Source of the DNA: Trichodesmium erythraeum GBRTRLIN201
GTDB taxonomy: Bacteria; Cyanobacteriota; Cyanobacteriia; Cyanobacteriales; Microcoleaceae
NCBI GenBank assembly: GCA_018457135.1
Contig: JAGGDU010000148.1
Span: 1-64,000, forward strand
DNA length: 64,000 nucleotides
Direction of reading: 5' to 3'
Of this stretch, positions 37,901 through 47,232 are shown piece by piece (within the stretch, counting starts at the first letter, position 1; every line of letters begins with the position of its first letter). Position numbers and translations under genes: made by a program. The notes under the pieces were generated by a model. That model was not told the origin of the DNA. It saw nothing but the letters and a program-made list of their open reading frames with translations, and made no database searches.

Positions 37901-38654
37901 GCGATATACCCGGCATTTTTGGAAGTGAACCCAGTATTTTCTCTCTGTAAGTGGATAGTTATAAACAAAGGGACGAATATACAGCCATATAAGTAGGTCG
38001 GTGTTAAAGTTTTTCGCTATCTAAAAAAATATAAATTCATCTCAAGTCAACTTTTTGGAGGAGCTTGGGGTTAGTACATAAGTCTTAATATAGCTAAGTT
38101 TTTTCATGGCTACCTATTTATCAATGGCAAAATCTTGATCCGATACTATGGGTACGCTCCAAATGTTTAACAATGTATAACAAAATTTAACCTGCTAGGG
38201 AGTTATCTCCTCATTGCTTTGAAAAACTTGTCATTCACAATTCATGATCAAAATACTAATGCCTCTGTTTAAGTCCCGAAACCGATCAAAAGCTCTTTTG
38301 ATATTAGCTTTTACTGATAATTGATTTACCACAGGAGTGAGGGCTAATCTTCCATAACCAACTTAAATATAGAATTATAGAACCTATTTGGTGTCTTTTT
38401 TCAAGTTGAAGACTCTTGCTGAAGTAGGTAGTAGATTAAGTAATTTTGGGCGCTTTTAATGGCCGAGTGGAAATTATTTATCCCCATAATGATTAAACCA
38501 AGAAACTGTAATAATGGTTAAGGGAGGAACTATCAAATAGATTTGATAAAGCCTTCCTTTGATGACGAGGCTTATGAACTTTGGTTTTCAGTGAAAATAC
38601 TTAGTTGACTCGTCTAATATAGTTGATTTGAACTATTAATATTATTTGAACATA
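37901..38654. other. intergenic, no gene seen
   Basis: 750 bp between the tnpB relic and the DegT gene. Stops occur in all frames. It may include unrecognisable ends of the same insertion element. Confidence 0.4.
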
Positions 38655-39788
38655 ATGCTAAAAAATATTCCTTTCATTGACCTAAAATTACAACATCAAC
38701 CACTAGAAAGTGAGTTCAAAAAATCAATTCAGGAAGTATTAGAAAGAGGAGACTTTATACTTGGTCAAGCAGTGGCAAAGTTTGAATCCTCATTTGCTAC
38801 AACTTGTGGAGTTGAAAATGCTATTGGAGTTGCTTGTGGCACAGATGCTATAGCACTTGGACTTCAAGCTTGTGGTGTTAGTGCAGGAGATGAGGTAATT
38901 TTACCAGCTAATACATTTATTGCTACTTTAATAGGTGTACTTCATACTGGTGCGACCCCAGTGCTAGTAGACTGCGATGAGGAAACAGCATTAATTGATT
39001 TAGAAATTGCTCAAAAAGCTGTCACAAACAAAACTAAGGTAATATTGCCAGTACATCTTTATGGTCAAATGGTAGCTCCCAGTAAATTACTAGACTTTGC
39101 TCAAGCTAATAAGCTCATTATATTTGAGGATGCAGCTCAGGCTCATTTGGCTCAAAGAGAAGGATATCGTGCTGGAAGTATTGGAACTGCTGCTGCATTT
39201 AGCTTTTATCCTAGTAAAAATTTAGGTTGTTTTGGGGATGGAGGTATGGTCGTTACTAGTGACCAAAAGGTAGCAAGTAAAATGCGAATGCTTCGTAATT
39301 ATGGTGCTCCTCGTAAATATGTCTATGAGGAATTAGGTACTAATAGTAGATTAGATACTTTACAAGCAGCAGTACTAAATGTTAAGCTTCCTTACTTGAA
39401 AGGTTGGAATAGCGATCGCAACCAAGCAGCTCAAAAATACGATACCCTCCTCAGTCCGATGAAAGAGAAAGGTATTATTCCGATACAGAATTTGAGTGGT
39501 ACTGGGCATATTTATCATTTATATGTGATTCGAATTACTGACAAGTCTCCAATAGACCGCGATACTCTGAAAGATAAATTAGGAGTAGCAGGAATTTCTG
39601 TTGGTATCCATTACCCTATACCCTGTCATCTCCAACCAGCTTATCAACACTTAGGCTATAAAAAAGGAGATTTTCCTAACAGTGAAACTCTGAGTCAACA
39701 GATTTTATCTTTACCTATGTATCCTGTAATTAGTGAAGAACAAATTAATCTTGTTGTTGAGACAATTATTCAAATTATCAGTCAGTAA
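38655..39788 (+). CDS. DegT/DnrJ/EryC1/StrS family aminotransferase
   Basis: A 377-residue PLP enzyme from ATG 38655 (MLKNIPFIDLKLQHQPLESE). A TTG three codons upstream is less likely. The fold-type I signatures are VACGTDAIALGLQACGVSAG, AGDEVILPANTFIATLIGVL, EDAAQAHLAQREGYRAGSIG and FSFYPSKNLGCFGDGGMV, with Lys188 the expected Schiff-base residue. These enzymes place an amino group on a nucleotide-linked keto-sugar, usually as a step in surface polysaccharide or aminosugar synthesis. Exosortase and polysaccharide export genes follow within 4 kb on the same strand, which supports that role. Confidence 0.9.
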   Translation: MLKNIPFIDLKLQHQPLESEFKKSIQEVLERGDFILGQAVAKFESSFATTCGVENAIGVACGTDAIALGLQACGVSAGDEVILPANTFIATLIGVLHTGATPVLVDCDEETALIDLEIAQKAVTNKTKVILPVHLYGQMVAPSKLLDFAQANKLIIFEDAAQAHLAQREGYRAGSIGTAAAFSFYPSKNLGCFGDGGMVVTSDQKVASKMRMLRNYGAPRKYVYEELGTNSRLDTLQAAVLNVKLPYLKGWNSDRNQAAQKYDTLLSPMKEKGIIPIQNLSGTGHIYHLYVIRITDKSPIDRDTLKDKLGVAGISVGIHYPIPCHLQPAYQHLGYKKGDFPNSETLSQQILSLPMYPVISEEQINLVVETIIQIISQ

Positions 39789-40441
39789 GTGTTAAGTAAA
39801 AAGCTATCAGCTTTGTATGAAATACATAATAAAAATTCTTTTTCCCTAATTAATTATTTAATTGATTTTAAATTTATGATACTATTATAAAAATATCATT
39901 TAAAATCAGTAATTTAAGTTTTCAACTAGGGTAAATAGAAACATATAATATGACTTTTTATTGTCTAATAATTTAACTATTTTTAAATTAATATTTTCTT
40001 TTAAAATAGCTAGAAAAAAATATTTTAGGTAGTAATAAGTAGAAAATTATGATTCAGAAAAAAATGGTTTAATTTCCATTAAAAAAAATAGTTACATAGC
40101 TCTACCAATGTATTCCAAATTACTAGATAGATGACACATAAATAATAATTAATGAATGCCATTTATAAATAGTATTTATTAATGTTAAACTAAAGTCGAG
40201 CCAAGCGCTTAATAATTGGTATTATAGAGGAAGTAATCAGATATCTTTGTCCTTTGCTGTCCTCTATAATTATTTTGCCAAAAATCCTAATACTCTCATT
40301 TTGTGAGCTTTTAGACTAACTGGCACTTTTTTCGATATCAGAAGAATAAAGTCCTGATCTATAACTATCAAAATAATTACTAATTAAATCCTAAAGACAG
40401 ATTTTGAACTTTTGAAATAGTAAACAATAAAACTAAAAAAT
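39789..40441. other. intergenic upstream of cyanoexosortase
   Basis: 653 bp, extremely AT-rich. No frame or RNA gene is seen. It separates the aminotransferase from the exosortase cluster and presumably holds a promoter. Confidence 0.4.
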
Positions 40442-41335
40442 ATGTCAACTCGTCAAAAATTTATTATTGCTCTTGAACAAAACTTACTGACAGTAGCGAT
40501 CGCTGTCTTAATATTTTTGATGTATGCTCCTCTGATCATGTATTGGTACGATGGATGGCTAAATAAAAGTATTAGTGTAGAACATGAATATTTTAGTCAT
40601 GGAATAATAGGCTTACCTTTTGCTGGTTATATTGCTTGGACTAATAGGCAAAAATGGCAAAATTTAGCTAATGTTTTTCATCCCTTGGGAGCAGTATTAT
40701 TAGGAATTGCAGGAGTTTGGTATATCAGTGCTATTCCAGACTTGATCAACTTATCTTTGATCATAATGTTGGTAGGAATTTGCCTTTGGTTTAAAGGAAT
40801 GCCTGGATTGAAATTAATGGGTATGCCATTACTATTTATTTTGCTTGCTAGTCCTAATAGTATTCCCTATTTAATTGAGCCTTATGCTTTACCTCTACAA
40901 AAGTTTATTGCTGGAATTGCTGGGTTTATTTTGATTCAGTTGCAGATGAACGTTACTATTGATCAAATATATTTATATGTCGGTGGTAAAATTGTTGAGG
41001 TTGCACCCCATTGTGTAGGTTTAAAAATGTTATTTACTAGTCTCTATTTTTCTTTAATGTTACTTTATTGGAATGGAGCGATAGGGAGTCGTATTCAGAC
41101 TACTTTTTTACTGGTTAGTGCAGTATTACTTAGTGTCAGTGCAAATATTTTCAGAAATACTGTACTAACAATTTTTCATGGTACAGGTCAGGATGAAGCT
41201 TTTCATTGGTTACATGATGGATGGGGTGGTGATATGTATTCTGCTGGTATTTTGGTTTTATTAATTATAATTATGAAATGGGTAGATAATTATCTCATAA
41301 GCTCACTTGATTTTCCCAATAAATCTGATATATAG
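40442..41335 (+). CDS. crtA: Cyanoexosortase A
   Basis: A 297-residue polytopic membrane protein of the exosortase/archaeosortase family with about eight hydrophobic segments. The catalytic triad is visible: Cys191 in EVAPHCVGLKMLF, Arg238 in SANIFRNTVL and His258 in WLHDGWGGDMYSAG. Exosortases cut C-terminal sorting signals (PEP-CTERM type) and probably join the protein to a carrier during export of a surface polysaccharide. The cyanobacterial A class is usually followed by a dedicated partner, as here (112 bp downstream). No PEP-CTERM protein is present in the window, so its substrates lie elsewhere. The name follows the cyanoexosortase A family; it is unrelated to carotenoid crt genes. Confidence 0.85.
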   Translation: MSTRQKFIIALEQNLLTVAIAVLIFLMYAPLIMYWYDGWLNKSISVEHEYFSHGIIGLPFAGYIAWTNRQKWQNLANVFHPLGAVLLGIAGVWYISAIPDLINLSLIIMLVGICLWFKGMPGLKLMGMPLLFILLASPNSIPYLIEPYALPLQKFIAGIAGFILIQLQMNVTIDQIYLYVGGKIVEVAPHCVGLKMLFTSLYFSLMLLYWNGAIGSRIQTTFLLVSAVLLSVSANIFRNTVLTIFHGTGQDEAFHWLHDGWGGDMYSAGILVLLIIIMKWVDNYLISSLDFPNKSDI

Positions 41336-41447
41336 ATAGGGTTATTTATTAAATTAGAAGTATTTATTTATTTATTTATTTCTTGATGAGATTTAATTTA
41401 ACTAGATTTAATATCAAAATTATCACCAAATATCAGAGGTTTTTATT

Positions 41448-42167
41448 ATGCTTTATCCTTTCAATAAATTACAAAAACATCAATTTCCACAAGTGATCTT
41501 AGTACTATTTCTGCTAATTATTTTAGTAGTAGGAACTTTGCCTGGTTATATAGCAGGAAAATGGTCATGGGAAAATACAGCCTCTATACCTTATTTAAAA
41601 AGTTTAAGACAAATAAGAAAAGACGGATTAACTATTTCTGGTTTGCCAATAATATATCGTCAACAATTGATAATTTCTAATCATAAATGGTTACTGCAAA
41701 AAGTTAAAAATGATACTAGAGAAATAGTTTTTTTACTGTTAACTCCTAATGGACCAGAAGACAAGCCTCAAGTAGAATGGATGGATATAAGTGGGCTTAA
41801 TCGTTGGAAAATAGATTCCCAAAAGACTGTTAAATTTACTTTGAAAACAGTAGAAGATGATAATGGAACTACAGAGATAAAAAAACAATATCCTAATATA
41901 AAGGCTAGATTCTTTCGAGGTTGGACAAGTGAACAAACTTATGCAATTATGCAGTGGTATGCTTGGCCTGGAGGAGGAAGTCCAGAACCTAGGGATTGGT
42001 TTTGGGCTGATAGATTCGCTATGGCTTCTAAAAAGCGCATGCCTTGGGTAGCAGTAAGTATTATATTTCCTATCGAACCTCTAACAGATATAGATCCCTA
42101 TCTCCCAGAGCTCATTTCTATTGGGCAAAAAACTCAAGCGTCACTGATAAAAAACGCATTCAAATAA
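41448..42167 (+). CDS. Cyanoexosortase A-associated protein (EpsI-like)
   Basis: A 239-residue protein anchored by one N-terminal membrane segment (VILVLFLLIILVVGTLPGYI). The extracytoplasmic part contains GLTISGLPIIYRQQLIISNH and WYAWPGGGSPEPRDWFWADR, matching the protein that consistently follows cyanoexosortase A. It is related to the EpsI domain found fused or next to exosortases in exopolysaccharide loci. Its exact role is unknown, probably in assisting transfer of the cleaved protein to its acceptor. It is followed 126 bp later by the exporter gene on the same strand. Confidence 0.8.
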   Translation: MLYPFNKLQKHQFPQVILVLFLLIILVVGTLPGYIAGKWSWENTASIPYLKSLRQIRKDGLTISGLPIIYRQQLIISNHKWLLQKVKNDTREIVFLLLTPNGPEDKPQVEWMDISGLNRWKIDSQKTVKFTLKTVEDDNGTTEIKKQYPNIKARFFRGWTSEQTYAIMQWYAWPGGGSPEPRDWFWADRFAMASKKRMPWVAVSIIFPIEPLTDIDPYLPELISIGQKTQASLIKNAFK

Positions 42168-42293
42168 TCCTTAAATATCAAAATTACAATTAGATTAAGT
42201 TACTCTAACTTTTCACATATCACATAGTTAAAATCAATGAATAGTTACTTATTGTAATAAGAAAATTGCATCAAACAAAACTAGTTAAAAATT

Positions 42294-43820
42294 ATGATTA
42301 ATGACTATTATCGAAAGTTAATTTATTTATTTTTAGCAAACTTTTATTCTAGTACTATAACCATTACTTTAGCTGGATTAATTTTTCCCAAAATTGCTTA
42401 TGGGCAACTTCAATTACCTAATAATTCTCAACCAAATATTTCACAAAATAATAATAATATAAAATATCCATCTATAGGCTCTCCGCCTTTAGATCCTAAT
42501 TTCGACTCGGATCCAAATTTACGACTCAGACGTTATTTGCTCGGACCTGGAGATCAACTTTCAATTCAAGTTCAAAGATTTCCTGATTTAAATGTAACAA
42601 TAGCTATAGGTCCTGAAGGTACAATTCAAATGCCTCTGATCGGAACTGTGCTATTGCAAAATTTAACTATATCAGAGGCGATCGCAAAAATTACTTCTGG
42701 CCTCAGTCAATTTATCATTGATGCAGAAGTATCAATATCTTTGGTTGTACAACGTCCGGTCCGAGTCACTATAGCTGGAGAAATTACAAGACCTGGTTAT
42801 TATCCAGTAGGAGGAAATTATCAAATTTCAGATGCTCTCTCGGCAGCAGGTGGAACAACTTTTACAGCAGACCTACGGAATATAGAGGTGCGTCGGACTT
42901 TAGCTGATGGCTCTATAGTTAGTCAGATAGTAAATATTTTAACTCCACTACAGGAAGGTGGTCCTCCTCCTAATTTACGCTTAGAAGATGGGGATGTAGT
43001 CATTATACCTTCTCTCAAGTCTATTAAACCTGAAGAGAAAGACAGAGAACTACTCACTAACTATAGTCAGGCAGGGGCTTTAACTACTGGTATTATTACT
43101 GTAAATGGAGAAGTGACTCGACCTGGTTATTACCCTGCAAGTCAGGTATCTTCTGCTTTGTTCGCTGCTGGTGGCGCTTCTCTAACTGCGGATCTGCGCA
43201 GAATTTTAGTTCGGCGGACTTTAGGTGATGGTAGTGTGATCGAGGAAATAATTGATTTATATACTCCTTTGCAAAATTCTACTGACTTGCCTAATATTCC
43301 TTTAAAGGATGGGGATGCTATCATTGTGCCTCCACTAGAACCAGGATCAGATTTTGGTTATAACCGGGAGTTAGTTGCTAAGTCAACTTTGAGTCAACAA
43401 CAAATTACTGTTCGTATTTTTAGTCATCCTAATGATACTTTGGCTACTACTAATCTTCCAAATGGTAGCAAATTAATAGATATTCTCAATGGTATAGCGG
43501 TAGACTCAGCACATTTGGAGGCAATTAATTTAATTAGATTTGATAAGGAAAAAAGCAAAATAATTAGGCGAGAACTGAATGGTAAAAAAGCGATATTTGG
43601 GGATAGTTCTCAAAATATTTTACTTCAGAATGAGGATATAGTTGTGATTGACCGTACTTGGATTAATCAAATTAATTATTTATTTGAAAAATATACACTT
43701 CCTGTCAGAAGTTCCCTGGAATTGTTGCTGTTTTTCCGTTCTTTACAACAGGATGCCTCTAATTTATTTTTAGGTGGTGGTGGAAATAATCGTAGAAATA
43801 ATAATCGTAGAAGGAATTAA
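42294..43820 (+). CDS. Polysaccharide export protein (Wza-like, poly_export plus SLBB domains)
   Basis: A 508-residue periplasmic/outer-membrane protein. Residues 1-37 resemble a signal peptide (cut near AYG); there is no lipobox Cys. Residues ~78-165 are the poly_export domain (RRYLLGPGDQLSIQVQRFPD). Two related SLBB blocks follow: VTIAGEITRPGYYPVGGN with LRLEDGDVVIIPSL, and ITVNGEVTRPGYYPASQ with IPLKDGDAIIVPPL. Wza-type proteins form the channel through which capsular or exopolysaccharide leaves the cell. The C-terminus is a Gly/Asn/Arg tail (GGGGNNRRNNNRRRN). With the exosortase genes before it and a Wzc-like gene after, it forms an export cluster. Confidence 0.9.
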   Translation: MINDYYRKLIYLFLANFYSSTITITLAGLIFPKIAYGQLQLPNNSQPNISQNNNNIKYPSIGSPPLDPNFDSDPNLRLRRYLLGPGDQLSIQVQRFPDLNVTIAIGPEGTIQMPLIGTVLLQNLTISEAIAKITSGLSQFIIDAEVSISLVVQRPVRVTIAGEITRPGYYPVGGNYQISDALSAAGGTTFTADLRNIEVRRTLADGSIVSQIVNILTPLQEGGPPPNLRLEDGDVVIIPSLKSIKPEEKDRELLTNYSQAGALTTGIITVNGEVTRPGYYPASQVSSALFAAGGASLTADLRRILVRRTLGDGSVIEEIIDLYTPLQNSTDLPNIPLKDGDAIIVPPLEPGSDFGYNRELVAKSTLSQQQITVRIFSHPNDTLATTNLPNGSKLIDILNGIAVDSAHLEAINLIRFDKEKSKIIRRELNGKKAIFGDSSQNILLQNEDIVVIDRTWINQINYLFEKYTLPVRSSLELLLFFRSLQQDASNLFLGGGGNNRRNNNRRRN

Positions 43821-44417
43821 TTAAGAATTAATTTTTAGCAATAAGTAAAGAAGGAAATTAATAAATTATGTTTTCAGTATTTACACAAAATTATTTACCT
43901 AAAAATTTGGTTTAAAGGCTCTCTTTTTTTTTGGAACTTTGTACTTAACTTGAAAAAACGGCGAGGTATTCAACTGTTCTCAAAATAAGCGGCTACCTAT
44001 TTGTGGTGTTTGCAGTTTGAAAATTAGAATTATGGGGTTCCATGGAGTAATGCTTGTGGTTACAGTAGTTTTGATCTCGGTAGAACACAGTGAGACAACC
44101 TGATGTAAGTTCCCTATATGCAAGGTTCCTAAAAGGTTTTGGTGATGGCGATGCAGTTCATCAATTTGAAAGGGGCTTTAGGAATTTTTCTAAATAATAA
44201 GTACCAGAACACATACAGCATATTTCAGGTTGATCAGGTACCCTCACGGCGACAACAAGCTCCCCTCCCAAAAATAGTTGCGGTGGGTTAAGCTCTCTTC
44301 CGAGGAAAAGTTACTTTTTAGGGATTGATGAAAACTTAACCTATGCTAAAATTATTTATAATGTCGGTCTTCTTTTGAGGCGGATAGATAAAAAGTAGTT
44401 AAGGAGAAATAACTTTT
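43821..44417. other. intergenic before the caspase cassette
   Basis: 597 bp with slightly higher GC in 43960-44320 than typical intergenic DNA here, but no frame that I can read as a known protein. A ribosome binding site AAGGAG lies at 44400-44405 for the next gene. Confidence 0.4.
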
Positions 44418-44831
44418 ATGTCAGACACAATTAGAATTATTACTTATGGTGATGCTAATATTCCTGATACTAATCAAAATAGTCAGAAAGATGGAGCTAA
44501 AAGCCTTGATACTTTTATTCCACCTACTCCTAAATTTTCTCATAGCAATTCTTCTAAATTATCAGATAAAAGTAAAGTTCAAAATGTTGGAGAATTTGAA
44601 GTTAAAGTAGATACTCTAGAATCAGAAATGAGTCATTTAATTGACGTTGTTGAGCGGTTATTAACTAGGGCTGAAAAACAAACTCGTAATGAAATTGCTT
44701 TGGATGAAATTGAGCTTTCAGTTGAAGTAAATGGAGAAGGAAAAATTAGTATTTTAGGAAATGGGGCCCAAGCTGGTGGGAAAGGTGCTATTAAGCTGAA
44801 GTTTAAACGACAGCAGAGAAAGGATGACTAA
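44418..44831 (+). CDS. Small accessory protein of caspase cassette (Pepco/Trypco-like)
   Basis: A 137-residue soluble protein. The N-terminal ~55 residues are a low-complexity, Ser/Asn/Lys-rich head. The C-terminal part has a helix with TLESEMSHLIDVVERLLTRA followed by strands ELSVEVNGEGKISILGNGAQ and GKGAIKLKFKR. Small proteins of this kind sit before caspase- or trypsin-like peptidase genes in bacterial conflict systems (peptidase- or trypsin-co-occurring domains). The assignment is by layout and memory, not by a search. Its stop overlaps the start of the caspase gene by 8 nt, so the two are translationally coupled. It probably binds or regulates the peptidase. Confidence 0.55.
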   Translation: MSDTIRIITYGDANIPDTNQNSQKDGAKSLDTFIPPTPKFSHSNSSKLSDKSKVQNVGEFEVKVDTLESEMSHLIDVVERLLTRAEKQTRNEIALDEIELSVEVNGEGKISILGNGAQAGGKGAIKLKFKRQQRKDD

Positions 44832-47169
44832 TAAAGCAATTACTATAGGTGTTCAGAAATATCAGTTTTTTTCTCCTCTGAAATATGCAGCTAATGATGC
44901 TGAAAAGATGAGGAATTTTTTGCTGGAAGAAGCAGGTTTTGATGAGGTTCTTTACTACTCAGATTATTCTCCAGAGATTAATGGTGATTATACTCGCCCA
45001 ACTCGTTCTAATTTAGAATTCTTGTTAGAAAATCAGTTTAAAGAACCATTTATGGGTATTGGTGATAATTTTTGGTTTTTTTTTAGTGGTCATGGTCTTA
45101 GAGAGAATGGTATTGATTATCTCATTCCTGTTGATGGTTATAAAAATGTTCAAAAAAGTGGAATTTCTGTTAATTATATTATTCAACAACTTCAAAAATG
45201 TGGAGCCGATAATGTAGTTTTGATATTGGATGCTTGTAGAGATGAGGGTGATGCAAGAAGGGGAGGTAAAGGAATAGGAGAACAAACAGAACTGGAAGCT
45301 ATTGAAAAGGGAGTAATTACTATTTTTTCTTGTAGTCCTAATGAATATTCTTGGGAATTAGAAGAATTTCAACAAGGAGCTTTTACTTATGCATTATTAG
45401 AAGGGTTAGGTAGTAAAGGTCAAAAAGCAACTGTAGAAAAACTGAATGATTACCTAAAATATAGGGTGAAAGAATTATCTCAAGATAAGGGAAAACAAAC
45501 TCCTCGTATTACTATTGATCCTCTGGAAAAATCTCATTTAATTTTGATGCCAAAGTATGCAACTTTAGCTGATATTGCAACTTTAAAACTTGATGCATTT
45601 AGGGCACAAAGCAAAAGAGAATTTGGAAAGGCTAAGTCTCTTTGGAGAATGGTACTTAATGCGGCTCAAGGTCCTGATGAAGATGCAATAGAAGCTCTGA
45701 ATGAGATAGCTATTCAGGAAAAATTGGGAGATTTTAGTCAGTTTCCATTTAGTCCAAAACCAGAGAATTTTGAGAATTTACCTACTTCAGAAACTCAACC
45801 ACCAAAGTCAACAGAATTATTAGAAAGTTTAAATATTCAAACTCCATCAAAACCACAAGGAAAGCCACAAGGAAAGCCACAAGGAAGGTCGAAACCAAAG
45901 TCGGAACCAAAGCCAAAAGCAAAAACTCCAACTAGATCTATACCTAAAACCCAACTCCCAGGCAAAAAAACCAGAAGGCAAATATTGATATTAGGAGGTC
46001 TAGCCGGAAGCGGGTTTGTGGGGACGGTTTTAACTCAAAGATTTCTCAAGGAACCATCTACAGAAAATATTTCTACTTCTGACCAAGAAGCACTTTTAGA
46101 ACCAGCAGATATTTCTACTCCACCACAACAAAAAACTGTTACCCAGGAGTTTACCACTGTTAAACTGAACAACACAGGAGAAATAATAAGCCGCATATTT
46201 TTGATATTAGGAGGTTTAGCCGGAAGCGGGTTTGTGGGGACGGTTTTAACTCAAAGATTTCTCAAGGAACCATCTACAGAAAATATTTCTACTTCTGACC
46301 AAGAAGCACTTTTAGAACCAGCAGATATTTCTACTCCACCACAACAAAAAACTGTTACCCAGGAGTTTACCACTGTTAAACTGAACAACACAGGAAAAAT
46401 AATAAGCCGCACTAAAGGTAAAGCAGAAGTAATGACAGAAAACCTGGGTAATAGAGTTTCTCTAGAAATGGTAAAAATTCCCGGAGGTAGGTTTTTGATG
46501 GGGTCTCCAGAGACGGAAGCAGGAAGACGTGATAACGAAGATCCGCAACATTATGTAGATGTGCCGGAATTTTTCATGGGAAAGTATGTAGTTACTCAAG
46601 CACAATGGCAAGCAGTTATGGGAAATAACCCTGCTAAGTTTAAAGGTGCAAGTCGTCCTGTGGAAAGAGTAAGTTGGAATGACGCGATAAAATTTTGTCA
46701 GAAACTCTCACAAATAACAGGAAGAAAATATAGTTTGCCCAGTGAGAGTCAATGGGAATATGCTTGTCGAGCCGGAACAACAACACCATTTTATTTTGGA
46801 GAGACTATAACACCTGAGTTAGTTAACTATGATGGCAACTACACTTACGGTAATGCGCCAAAAGGAATATATAGAAAAGAAACAACAGATGTGGGAATTT
46901 TTCCACCCAATAGTTTTGGTTTGTACGATATGCACGGGAATGTTTGGGAATGGTGTGCTGATGAATGGCATGATAACTATGATGGTGCGCCTACAGATGG
47001 CAGTGTTTGGCTAAATGGAAATAAAGCTCGATCACCGCTGCGGGGCGGTTCTTGGAGCAACAATCCTCTTTTTTGCCGTTCTGCGGTTCGCCTCTACTAT
47101 AATAGGCGCGACGACCACAGCCTCACTTTTGGTTTTCGTCTTGTCTGCGATGGCGGGAGAACTCTTTAA
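44824..47169 (+). CDS. Membrane caspase (peptidase C14) with C-terminal FGE/C-type-lectin domain
   Basis: A 781-residue multidomain protein. Residues ~1-240 are a caspase-like p20/p10 domain with catalytic His90 (FFSGHGLRENG) and Cys138 (ILDACRDEG). Residues ~245-310 are helical, then comes a Pro/Lys-rich linker (KPQGKPQGKPQG). A hydrophobic segment (ILGGLAGSGFVGTVL, residues ~388-404) and its 35-residue trailing part are duplicated 72 residues later. Residues ~543-779 are an FGE-sulfatase/SUMF1 domain of C-type-lectin fold: PGGRFLMGSPETEAGRRDNE, LPSESQWEYACRAG, FGLYDMHGNVWEWCADEWHD, LRGGSWSNNPLFCRSAVRLY. The last ~45 codons have the composition of a DGR variable region. It probably senses a ligand through the lectin-like domain and signals with the protease, as in programmed cell death or antiphage systems. 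Confidence 0.85.
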   Translation: MTNKAITIGVQKYQFFSPLKYAANDAEKMRNFLLEEAGFDEVLYYSDYSPEINGDYTRPTRSNLEFLLENQFKEPFMGIGDNFWFFFSGHGLRENGIDYLIPVDGYKNVQKSGISVNYIIQQLQKCGADNVVLILDACRDEGDARRGGKGIGEQTELEAIEKGVITIFSCSPNEYSWELEEFQQGAFTYALLEGLGSKGQKATVEKLNDYLKYRVKELSQDKGKQTPRITIDPLEKSHLILMPKYATLADIATLKLDAFRAQSKREFGKAKSLWRMVLNAAQGPDEDAIEALNEIAIQEKLGDFSQFPFSPKPENFENLPTSETQPPKSTELLESLNIQTPSKPQGKPQGKPQGRSKPKSEPKPKAKTPTRSIPKTQLPGKKTRRQILILGGLAGSGFVGTVLTQRFLKEPSTENISTSDQEALLEPADISTPPQQKTVTQEFTTVKLNNTGEIISRIFLILGGLAGSGFVGTVLTQRFLKEPSTENISTSDQEALLEPADISTPPQQKTVTQEFTTVKLNNTGKIISRTKGKAEVMTENLGNRVSLEMVKIPGGRFLMGSPETEAGRRDNEDPQHYVDVPEFFMGKYVVTQAQWQAVMGNNPAKFKGASRPVERVSWNDAIKFCQKLSQITGRKYSLPSESQWEYACRAGTTTPFYFGETITPELVNYDGNYTYGNAPKGIYRKETTDVGIFPPNSFGLYDMHGNVWEWCADEWHDNYDGAPTDGSVWLNGNKARSPLRGGSWSNNPLFCRSAVRLYYNRRDDHSLTFGFRLVCDGGRTL
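45985..46416 (+). repeat. 216-bp in-frame tandem duplication in the caspase gene
   Basis: The block 45985-46200 is repeated at 46201-46416 with only a few single-base differences (GGTCTA to GGTTTA, GGAGAA to GGAAAA). It encodes 72 residues, including a hydrophobic helix and a polar tail (EPSTENISTSDQEALLEPAD). Frame is preserved, so the product gains a second membrane segment. Confidence 0.95.
47036..47166 (+). other. Candidate diversity-generating retroelement variable region (VR)
   Basis: The C-terminal ~43 codons of the caspase-FGE gene encode LRGGSWSNNPLFCRSAVRLY, YNRRDDHSLTFGFRLVC and DGGRTL, which is where DGR variable repeats sit in C-type-lectin targets. From after TGG to GGT nearly every codon ends in C or T (GCG and AGG are exceptions), as expected if AAY codons of a template were mutated at adenines to NNY. 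The segment is GC-richer than the rest of the gene. Invariant islands (CGGTTCTTGG, TGCCGTTCTGCG, GGTTTTCGTCTTGTCTGC) are codon-fixed. No template repeat or reverse transcriptase is in the window. Confidence 0.65.
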
Positions 47170-47232
47170 CCCTTTTCTCTTTTCCCCTTTTGCCCTTTGC
47201 CCTGTTTTTCTTTTTCCTTTATTGTCCCGCTT
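47168..47232 (+). other. Polypyrimidine tract after the caspase gene
   Basis: About 65 bases immediately after the stop codon are almost only C and T (runs of CCCTTTT and CTTTTTCC type). It adjoins the candidate variable region. It could be a terminator-like, triplex-forming or replication-sensitive sequence; its role is not established. Confidence 0.6.

Noticed and set aside
45985-46416. 216-bp repeat as template/variable pair of a DGR
   Set aside because: The few differences are not confined to adenines and the block is not the lectin loop; it is an ordinary tandem duplication.
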